Below, piece by piece: positions 58,104 to 64,000 of a stretch of 64,000 bases of DNA (the stretch's first letter is position 1; the number at the start of each line of letters is the position of its first letter). Where the stretch lies: assembly GCF_049341065.1 (NCBI RefSeq), contig NZ_JBMPIX010000010.1, positions 62,001-126,000 of the forward strand. Reading direction: 5' to 3'. This DNA comes from Pacificoceanicola sp049341065 (GTDB taxonomy: Bacteria; Pseudomonadota; Alphaproteobacteria; Rhodobacterales; Rhodobacteraceae). Position numbers and translations under genes: made by a program. The notes below the pieces were generated by a model. That model ran no database searches and had not been told where the DNA came from. It saw only the letters and a program-made list of their open reading frames with translations.

Positions 58104-58727
58104 TCATTCCGATTTGGGTGGCCGCATCATCTGTTCAGCCAAACCATTAAGGTCGGAGCCGAAACCGCTGTGAACCTTGCTGGCTGCGTTCATGCGAACC
58201 GAATTGGGTTTGTTTTGCCCCAACTTCCAGGTGCTCTGAACATCTTCGATGTGCAGCCGGAAAGGCAGGATCATGCGCAGGAATCGCGCGCGTGTCTCCG
58301 CCGTCATCTTGTCCATTGTCCAAGGGGGCTTTGGCGCAAGGCGCGCTTCGTAAAAGGCGGACTGGCGGGCAAGCAGCGCGTCAAGGCTTTCCACAGGCAG
58401 CGGTTCCAGCGTGCCGGTCAGGTGCACGGCGATGTAGTTCCATGTGGGCACCTGATCGTCGATCTCATACCAATCAGGAGAGACATAGCCATCCGGGCCT
58501 GAAATGATCAGCGAGGCGGTCTGCCCGTCTTGGGCCGCGCGGCAGATCGGGTTGGACCGCATAAGGTGCAAGTCCGCCTCGTTTCCGTCCTGCGACAACA
58601 AAAAGGGCAGGTGAGCGATCAGCGGTGCGCCTGAGCTCGACGTCGTCAGAATGCCAAATGCGCGCTCTTTTGCAAAATCCAGGGCATTTTGCGTGCCCGT
58701 CCGCCTGAAGATCGGATTGGGGTGCAT
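58104..58727 (-). CDS. PaiB-family FMN-binding protein
   Basis: A 207-residue protein of the PaiB/FMN-binding split-barrel group: FGILTTSSSGAPLIAHLPFL, SPDWYEIDDQVPTWNYIAVH, and the C-terminal FRLHIEDVQSTWKLGQNK. Bacillus PaiB was described as a negative regulator of sporulation and protease genes, but biochemical function is uncertain. The start shares one base with the mtaB stop (TGATG). Last in the dapF-mtaB-paiB operon. Confidence 0.92.
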   Translation of the reverse strand: MHPNPIFRRTGTQNALDFAKERAFGILTTSSSGAPLIAHLPFLLSQDGNEADLHLMRSNPICRAAQDGQTASLIISGPDGYVSPDWYEIDDQVPTWNYIAVHLTGTLEPLPVESLDALLARQSAFYEARLAPKPPWTMDKMTAETRARFLRMILPFRLHIEDVQSTWKLGQNKPNSVRMNAASKVHSGFGSDLNGLAEQMMRPPKSE

Positions 58728-59983
58728 CAGGCCACCAGTTGCGAGCCGCTTTGACCCTTGATGAGTGCTGACACGATCTGGCCAACCGGTTGCGGGGCGG
58801 CAAAGGAGACTTCGGTGAATTGTTCGGTGCGCCCCATGTCGGGCGCTTCCATCAGTACCTGATGGGTCAGCCCGGTTTGTGCGGCAAGATGTCGGGTCAC
58901 CTGGGCGTCCCCTGCGGCGCGCAGGCGGGCGGCGCGGGCTTTGATCGTCGTGCCGTCAATCTGGGTAGGGATGCGCGCGGCCGGCGTGCCAGGGCGGGCG
59001 GAATAGGGGAAGACGTGCAGCCATGTCAGATCGCAGTCTGTCACCAGCTTCATCGAGTTTTCGAAATGCGCGTCGGTCTCGGTGGGGAAACCGGCGATGA
59101 TATCGGCGCCAAAGGTCATGTCCGGACGCAGGCGGCGCGCCTCTTCGCAGAAACGGATGGCGTCGTCGCGCAGGTGCCGCCGCTTCATCCGCTTGAGGAT
59201 CAGGTCGTCGCCATGTTGCAGGGACAGATGCAGGTGTGGCATCAGGCGCGGCTCGGAGGCGATGGCGAGCATCAGGTTGTCATCCGCTTCGATCGAATCG
59301 ATGGATGAGATGCGCAGGCGCGGCAGATCGGGGATCAGGCGCAGGATCCGCATGACCAGATCGCCAAGGCGCGGCGTGCCGGGCAGATCCGCGCCCCATG
59401 ACGTCAGGTCGACCCCGGTCAGCACCACCTCGTTGTAGCCTTGCTGACCAAGCCGTTTGATTTGATCGACCACGACCCCGGCCGGAACCGAGCGGGAGTT
59501 TCCCCGGCCATAGGGGATGATGCAGAAGGTACAGCGATGATCGCAACCGTTCTGGACCTGCACATAGGCGCGGCTGCGGGTGCCAAAGCCGTCGATCAGG
59601 TGGCCAGCGGTTTCTGTCACCGACATGATGTCGTTGACCTGAACCTTTTCCGTATCGCCGATGAAATTCGCCGAAAGACCAGCCCATGTTTCAGGCGCCA
59701 TCTTTTCGGTATTGCCGATGACCGCATCGACCTCTGCCATGGCGGCAAAGCTGTCCGGGTCAATCTGCGCCGCGCAGCCGGTGACGATCACCTTGGCGTT
59801 GGGGTTTTCCCGGCGCAGGCGGCGAATCTCTTGCCGGGCCTTGCGGACGGCTTCATTCGTCACCGCGCAGGTGTTCACGATCACCGCGTCACTGACGCCG
59901 GCCTGCTCGGCGAGGGCTTTCATTGCCTCAGTCTCGTAGGCGTTCAGGCGGCAGCCCAGCGTGGTGAACTTGGGCGCAGTCAT
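58727..59983 (-). CDS. mtaB: MtaB, tRNA t6A37 methylthiotransferase
   Basis: A 418-residue radical-SAM enzyme converting t6A to ms2t6A at position 37 of ANN-decoding tRNAs. The SAM cluster is C147, C151 and C154 (NGCDHRCTFCIIPYGRG). The N-terminal auxiliary cluster is C11, C39 and C70. A C-terminal TRAM-like segment follows. It overlaps dapF by four bases (ATGA) and paiB by one. Confidence 0.96.
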   Translation of the reverse strand: MTAPKFTTLGCRLNAYETEAMKALAEQAGVSDAVIVNTCAVTNEAVRKARQEIRRLRRENPNAKVIVTGCAAQIDPDSFAAMAEVDAVIGNTEKMAPETWAGLSANFIGDTEKVQVNDIMSVTETAGHLIDGFGTRSRAYVQVQNGCDHRCTFCIIPYGRGNSRSVPAGVVVDQIKRLGQQGYNEVVLTGVDLTSWGADLPGTPRLGDLVMRILRLIPDLPRLRISSIDSIEADDNLMLAIASEPRLMPHLHLSLQHGDDLILKRMKRRHLRDDAIRFCEEARRLRPDMTFGADIIAGFPTETDAHFENSMKLVTDCDLTWLHVFPYSARPGTPAARIPTQIDGTTIKARAARLRAAGDAQVTRHLAAQTGLTHQVLMEAPDMGRTEQFTEVSFAAPQPVGQIVSALIKGQSGSQLVA

Positions 59984-60822
59984 AGCGCGGCCAGAAAGGC
60001 GGGTGTGAAGATGCCGTCAAAGACATGCATGGTGGCGCCGGTCATCCAGACGCCATCTTCGCGCCAGTCGATCCAAAGCGTGCCGCCGTCCAGATCGATC
60101 TGGACCTTGCGACCGGTCAGACCACGGCGCGCGGCGGCGACGGCTGTGGCGCAAGAAGACGAACCCGAGGCCATGGTCACGCCAACGCCGCGTTCCCATA
60201 CCCGCATCCTCAGGTGATCGGGGCCGATGACACTGGCCACCTGCACGTTGGTGCGTTGGGGATAAAGCGGGTGATGTTCGTAGCGGGGGCCGAATTGTTC
60301 CAGCGGGATTGCCTCGGCATTCTCGACGAAGAACGTACAATGCGGATTGCCCATGCCGGTCGCGGTCGGCATGCCCTCGATGGGCAGTTCCAGCGTGTCC
60401 ATTTCCTCGGCCAGCGGGATTTCATCCCAGAGCAACTGCGGAAGCCCCATGTTGACCGAGGTCAGCCCGTCGCCCGCGTCCTTGGCATAGAGAGTGCCGC
60501 GCTCGGTGGTCAGGGAAAGGCTGTCCTGCCCGGTCTCTTCCATCAGGAATCGCGCGATGCAACGGGTGGCGTTGCCACAAGCGCCCGCAGTTGAGCCATC
60601 GGCGTTATAGAACACCAGATGCGCGTCGCCGTCCTTGGACGGCCCGATCACCGCAAGCTGATCAAAGCCAACGCCCATGTGGCGATCAGCCACCGCGATG
60701 GCCAGTTCCGGAGTCACCTGCACGTCACGCGCACGGCTGTCGATCACGACAAAGTCGTTCCCGAGCCCGTGCATCTTCATGAAGGGCAGTCCTGTGTCGC
60801 GCCAATCTGTCATAGGGGGCAT
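59980..60822 (-). CDS. dapF: diaminopimelate epimerase
   Basis: A 280-residue cofactor-independent racemase converting LL-DAP to meso-DAP for lysine and peptidoglycan. Catalytic cysteines are C82 (GACGNATRC) and C224 (ASGSSSCAT). It contains KMHGLGNDFVVID and MGNPHCTFFV. Starts at 60822 or 60813 (MTDWRDTGLPF) are possible. First gene of dapF-mtaB-paiB. Confidence 0.97.
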   Translation of the reverse strand: MPPMTDWRDTGLPFMKMHGLGNDFVVIDSRARDVQVTPELAIAVADRHMGVGFDQLAVIGPSKDGDAHLVFYNADGSTAGACGNATRCIARFLMEETGQDSLSLTTERGTLYAKDAGDGLTSVNMGLPQLLWDEIPLAEEMDTLELPIEGMPTATGMGNPHCTFFVENAEAIPLEQFGPRYEHHPLYPQRTNVQVASVIGPDHLRMRVWERGVGVTMASGSSSCATAVAAARRGLTGRKVQIDLDGGTLWIDWREDGVWMTGATMHVFDGIFTPAFLAAL

Positions 60823-60852
60823 ATACGCCCGCGCGCGCGGCGAATCCAGAGG

Positions 60853-61872
60853 TCAGGCTTGCCCAGTTTCAAGGATGTTGCGGAAGGCGGCTTCGGCGGT
60901 TTCAAGCAGCGGCGCCAGCATATACGTTAGCGGGTTGCGATCCGCGAAATAGGCCGCGACACCGCATAGATGGGCCGCAAAGGCCGGATGCAGGCCCAGA
61001 TCGTCTTTCTGCCGAATGCGCTCTTGCTCCAGCCAACCGCGTTTTGGCGCATCCCGGGCGATCAACCTAAGCCGTTGAATACAATGCAAGACCGTGTAGA
61101 CATGGAGATAGTCCAGATAATCGGCGCGGCTGTGCCCACAGGCAGGGTCAAAGCCGTCTTCCACGATATCCAGCATCGTTTCGCCGTCGAGCGGCCAGGT
61201 TTCATCCCCGATCAACCAAGCGAAATCTTCGGCACCATGGCGCATTCCGGCGTATTCAAAGTCGAACCAGCGCAGGCGGTCGTCGTCATCCAACGCTGCA
61301 TTGCCTGATCTGCAATCCCATTTGACGAACTGAGTCGCCGGGCAATCCAAAAGGGCGGCGATTTCCTGAACAGGGTAACTGTCAGGCACCCCTTGTTCGA
61401 GAAAGTCCTGAAACATCTGCGGACCTTGCACAAATTCCTTGATCCAGTCGGTGTTACTGCCCAGATGCGGGAGGGTGTCGGCAAGCTCGGTTTTGCGGGC
61501 GGCGGCCTGAATGCGGAAAATGGCGGCAACCGCCTCTTCTGCGATGGCGACCTGATCGCCGCTGTCATAATCGACAATCTCGCGATTCAGGCGTCGATCT
61601 CCGACGTCGGATTGAAACATGATGTTCTCAACCACGCCAAAGCACACAGGGATATCATCGCAAAAAGGATCGAGTCGCTGAAGGATATAGGCCTCAAGAT
61701 GGGTGCGCCGGAAATTGGGCCGTAGCGAGCCGATCACCGTCGTATCATCGAAATGCAGCCGCTGACTGGCCCGGCCAGAGCCACCGGGCGAGGTGATCTT
61801 GCGGACAGGTGATTGGAAATAGGCCTCGGCGGCGATTTTCAATTGATCCTGAAGGCGCAGCGGTTTGTTCAT
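60853..61872 (-). CDS. APH-fold kinase-like protein
   Basis: A 339-residue protein with the aminoglycoside/choline-kinase fold. The catalytic loop reads KWDCRSGNAAL (family norm HGDxxxxN), so the first His is Lys-Trp but Asp and Asn are kept. The metal-binding segment is WFDFEYAGMRHGAED (DFE). The start at 61872 (MNKPLRLQDQL) has TGGAGCC upstream. A frame reaching 61899 is less likely. It could phosphorylate a sugar, choline-like alcohol or amino acid derivative. Substrate unknown. Confidence 0.82.
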   Translation of the reverse strand: MNKPLRLQDQLKIAAEAYFQSPVRKITSPGGSGRASQRLHFDDTTVIGSLRPNFRRTHLEAYILQRLDPFCDDIPVCFGVVENIMFQSDVGDRRLNREIVDYDSGDQVAIAEEAVAAIFRIQAAARKTELADTLPHLGSNTDWIKEFVQGPQMFQDFLEQGVPDSYPVQEIAALLDCPATQFVKWDCRSGNAALDDDDRLRWFDFEYAGMRHGAEDFAWLIGDETWPLDGETMLDIVEDGFDPACGHSRADYLDYLHVYTVLHCIQRLRLIARDAPKRGWLEQERIRQKDDLGLHPAFAAHLCGVAAYFADRNPLTYMLAPLLETAEAAFRNILETGQA

Positions 61873-62174
61873 TTGAGGCTCCACAAAGTCTTGCGGCAAA
61901 TTTGGCCGGGAAAAGTGCCTAAATTGTGGTGTCCTACGGCCAAATGAAGGGCGATTCGTCGGGGCTTTGTTTTGCTGACGGTCTACAATGCGCGGCGTCG
62001 CAAGGGATCGTTCCCAAAGCAGGGGGCAATTGGGACAAAATTTGAACCAGAATTTGTCAAAACTGTGATGATGGCGGTATCACTAGGGCAACCGGGGTGG
62101 GGGCGCACCGGGGTGTTCACTTCAGACGCGGAATGCTGATTGTGAATCGCTCGGACGAGTGAGGATACACGTCC
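61873..62174. other. 302-base divergent promoter region
   Basis: Between the kinase-like gene (minus) and the Gly/Ser-rich protein gene (plus). It contains the inverted repeat ATTTGGCCG (61900-61908) / CGGCCAAAT (61937-61945), a possible operator 28 bases upstream of the kinase start. The remainder shows no gene. Confidence 0.5.
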
Positions 62175-63095
62175 ATGTTCCATTCAGTATGGCAGATGCC
62201 AAAGTTCGACGGTTGCGACACTCGTGGCGGCTGGAGAGGTGGCCATGGTCATGGCGGGCGCGGAAGCCATGGCGTCAAAGACGAACATGTCGGCAAGGCA
62301 AGCCACGGCGATAAGTCCTACGCCGCATCGGGCCAGGGGAGCGGGGGCTCAAAAGGCTCAGGCGGGGGCAGCAACGGATCTGACGGCGCGCAGGGCGCCT
62401 CTGCTGGCACCAATGGCACATCCGGATCGCAAGGGGCTCAGGGTACTCAGGGCGCAGCCTCGGGCGGATCCCAAGCCAGCTGTGGCACATCATACCATAA
62501 TGGCGGTGTGGAGGGTGATGGCCTGAAGAATTGGTATGATGAACATCTCGCCGATCACTTCGACGACTGCTCAGACGAAAACACTGATGGAACATCGGGC
62601 GGCACCGGCAGCAAAGGTGGTAGCCACGGGGGCAGCTATGGCGCATCCGGTGGCACGAACGGGACCGGGACGGCGGGCGAGGAAACCCCCGATGATCCCA
62701 CGCCCGAGGACCCCGGCGACGACGCGACCTGCGATGGCGGTTTGGTGCTGGATTTGACCGAAGAAGGCGCGATCCGCGTCATCAACCTTGAAGAAAACCC
62801 CGATGACGGGACCTTTTCTGGCTCGGTTGAATATCTTGATGACGAAGGCGTTCCTGTTGCTTTGGGCCACTTTGAGGGTGTCTCCGAAATCATCATGCCT
62901 GATCCCGACGACCCGGATGGCCCGGACGATCTGCCGCGCGACATTGCCTATAGTACCGATGGCGTGAACGGACCTGGTCTGCCACCCAAGGCCGATTTGA
63001 CTGACCTGATTTCCTCGCTTTGCACTGACGAGGAGGAAGAGCCTGCGGTTGAAGAGCCAGAAGAAGACCTGGAGGATTATTGCGAGCCGGTCTGA
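62175..63095 (+). CDS. Gly/Ser-rich, acidic low-complexity protein
   Basis: 306 residues in three parts. Residues 1-45 are Gly/His/Lys-rich (RGGWRGGHGHGGRGSHG). Residues 46-175 are Gly/Ser/Thr-rich, with short GSxG and GTNGT repeats. Residues 180-306 are acidic (PEDPGDDATCDGG, DEEEEPAVEEPEEDLED) and include an ordered patch LDLTEEGAIRVINLEENPDD followed by HFEGVSEIIM. No N-terminal signal peptide. It could be a surface or matrix protein exported by type I secretion, or a calcium-binding filamentous protein, but no RTX nonapeptides (GGxGxDxLx) are seen. Function unknown. Confidence 0.65.
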   Translation: MFHSVWQMPKFDGCDTRGGWRGGHGHGGRGSHGVKDEHVGKASHGDKSYAASGQGSGGSKGSGGGSNGSDGAQGASAGTNGTSGSQGAQGTQGAASGGSQASCGTSYHNGGVEGDGLKNWYDEHLADHFDDCSDENTDGTSGGTGSKGGSHGGSYGASGGTNGTGTAGEETPDDPTPEDPGDDATCDGGLVLDLTEEGAIRVINLEENPDDGTFSGSVEYLDDEGVPVALGHFEGVSEIIMPDPDDPDGPDDLPRDIAYSTDGVNGPGLPPKADLTDLISSLCTDEEEEPAVEEPEEDLEDYCEPV

Positions 63096-63118
63096 TCGGG
63101 CGATCCTGAGAAAATAAT

Positions 63119-63145
63119 GACCCGGCACCCCAATGATGCCGGGTC
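63119..63145 (+). terminator. hairpin after the Gly/Ser-rich gene
   Basis: GACCCGGCA (63119-63127) pairs with TGCCGGGTC (63137-63145) around a nine-base loop, 23 bases past the stop. The following U content is weak. Confidence 0.6.
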
Positions 63146-63253
63146 TGTCGATTTGAGAAGCAGCGGATTTGGCAGGAAGTTTTTAACTTGCTCGAAAAAA
63201 GCACTGGATGGGGTTGACCCTGTCTCGGGTTCTTCTTAAAGACCGCGCTTAGT

Positions 63254-63329
63254 GGGCCGTTAGCTCAGTTGGTAGAGCAACTGACTTTTAATCAGTGGGT
63301 CGCAGGTTCGAATCCTGCACGGCTCACCA
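63254..63329 (+). tRNA. tRNA-Lys (anticodon UUU)
   Basis: A 76-base cloverleaf. The acceptor GGGCCGT pairs with ACGGCTC (one G-T pair), the D arm is TAGCTCAGTTGGTAGAGCA, and the anticodon arm CTGAC-TTTTAA-TCAG carries UUU. The T arm is GCAGG-TTCGAAT-CCTGC, and CCA is encoded at 63327-63329. Confidence 0.98.
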
Positions 63330-63639
63330 CTGATCCTCCAACGAGATCAATTTGATGAATGCCGCCCAAGTGGGCGGCTTTTGTCATTCTTGGCCGCGCT
63401 GAGAAAGGCTTCTTGGCAAAATGCGGTTTCACTAGATCGCAAGAGCTTCTTCGCGGCGAAAGCGCATCACTAGGAGCGGCTCCGGCTGAACCTTTTCGCC
63501 TTCGGGTTTCGAGGGCCGAACGCCAAGGTTGCCAAGCTGGCTGGCGCATCAATAAATCCAGCTATCTCGCGGTCTATTGTTTGTCACCGCGGCCAGACAT
63601 GCCGCAGAGCGAAACTCGTCGCGGTAGACGATGGCAATT
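63330..63639. other. 310-base gap after tRNA-Lys
   Basis: It holds the tRNA terminator (63361-63382). Beyond it no protein or RNA gene is supported. Some frames are open but have no start signals or recognisable content. Confidence 0.5.
63361..63382 (+). terminator. intrinsic terminator of tRNA-Lys
   Basis: GCCGCCC (63361-63367) pairs with GGGCGGC (63372-63378) around a four-base loop, followed by TTTT, 31 bases after the tRNA. Confidence 0.9.
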
Positions 63640-64000
63640 CTATTCTGGCGATATTTCGAGTTGTATGCTGGCGTACCAATCAGCTGCGGCGCGGATTTGC
63701 TCATCCGTCATGTCTTTGGCGATTTCGCTCATGATTTCATGCGTTCGTTTTCCACTTCGAAAAGCATGCAACTGCGTATCAATATAGATGTTTGTTTCGC
63801 CTGCCAAATTCGGCACGCCCTCCATCTGACCGATTCCGTCAACGCCATGACAACTGACGCATGCTTCAGGAGCATCAGCGGCATCCCCCGTTACAGTAGC
63901 CGTCGCTTTCTGGCTTGAATACCAGGCGGCCAGGTCCGCGATCTCTTGATCTTTCAACGACTTGGCGACAACTGACATCATTTCGTGCACGCGAGTTCCA
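63640..64000 (-). CDS. di-haem cytochrome c (c4-like), 3' part
   Basis: The frame is open to the window end, so the N-terminus is missing. One full cytochrome c domain is visible: haem site CVSCHG, then GIGQMEGVPNLAGETNIYID and the ending IRAAADWYASIQLEISPE. Before it is the tail of another domain (HEMMSVVAKSLKDQEIADLA, AWYSSQ), similar to the second domain's HEIMSEIAKDMTDEQIRAAA. This argues for two tandem haem domains as in cytochrome c4, an electron carrier of the periplasm. Confidence 0.85.
   Translation of the reverse strand, partial: GTRVHEMMSVVAKSLKDQEIADLAAWYSSQKATATVTGDAADAPEACVSCHGVDGIGQMEGVPNLAGETNIYIDTQLHAFRSGKRTHEIMSEIAKDMTDEQIRAAADWYASIQLEISPE

Noticed and set aside
63292..63552. 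Minus-strand frame ending ...SRAGFEPATH, overlapping the tRNA
   Set aside because: This is the well-known false protein created by reading through the T arm and acceptor of a tRNA gene. It has no start signal and no family.
1..64000. CRISPR arrays, rRNA genes, prophage structural genes
   Set aside because: No regularly spaced short repeats, no rRNA segments and no capsid, terminase or tail proteins were seen anywhere in the window.

Overview
The window reads as chromosomal DNA of an alphaproteobacterium, most likely a Rhodobacteraceae (Roseobacter-group) species. The evidence is high G+C, densely packed and often ATGA/TGATG-overlapping genes, a split ATP synthase locus with F0 genes alone and a b' subunit (atpX), a MipZ division ATPase, phosphatidylcholine synthase, a DUF1150/Hsp20 pair, a Hint-domain protein, and many small Roseobacter-style proteins.

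Region by region. 1-5.9 kb: a C-P lyase operon, (phnG)-phnH-I-J-K-L-N-M, cut at its 5' end. 6.1-16.8 kb: a PLP-dependent dehydratase and a LOG-family hydrolase (divergent), a membrane nucleotide-sugar 4,6-dehydratase, asd, carbonic anhydrase, small hypotheticals, leucyl aminopeptidase coupled to an NlpC/P60 hydrolase, and an agmatinase-type ureohydrolase. 16.8-23.1 kb: a long minus-strand run, ffh, six consecutive GNAT acetyltransferases, chorismate mutase, rpsP, a 51-residue membrane protein and rimM, with a structured-RNA candidate just upstream of ffh. 23.4-26.1 kb: a small exported protein, a LysR regulator with an EamA exporter, and an ArsR repressor. 26.3-34.1 kb: the F0 operon atpI-B-E-X-F, mipZ, a lipoprotein and smc. 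34.2-42.1 kb: an EamA exporter, a Nudix hydrolase, a secreted lipase-like protein overlapping a second PhnM-type amidohydrolase, purEK, a YdcH-like protein, Hsp20/DUF1150, an M23-like protein and cytochrome b561.

42.4-44.5 kb holds an ATP sulfurylase/APS kinase gene whose frame runs without a stop into an upstream MarR-like winged-helix domain. 44.7-49.4 kb is the one clearly accessory segment. It carries three direct copies of a ~47-bp repeat, a 775-residue secreted protein of unknown function, an HTH protein under an 18+18-bp perfect inverted repeat, a frameshifted gene remnant coupled to a small secreted protein, and a cluster of inverted TGCCAAAAAC motifs at its right side. No transposase or integrase is visible.

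49.5-64 kb returns to core genes: trxB, an Lrp regulator, a Hint protein, pgeF-midA-lgt, ubiK, xylB, pcs, paiB-mtaB-dapF, a kinase-like protein, a Gly/Ser-rich acidic protein, tRNA-Lys(UUU) and the end of a di-haem cytochrome c.

Functional themes are phosphonate use (C-P lyase plus a second PhnM homologue), sulfate activation, energy conversion, purine, lysine and aromatic biosynthesis, envelope lipid and peptidoglycan work, and translation/secretion. All family assignments come from reading motifs in the translated sequence. No database search was possible.
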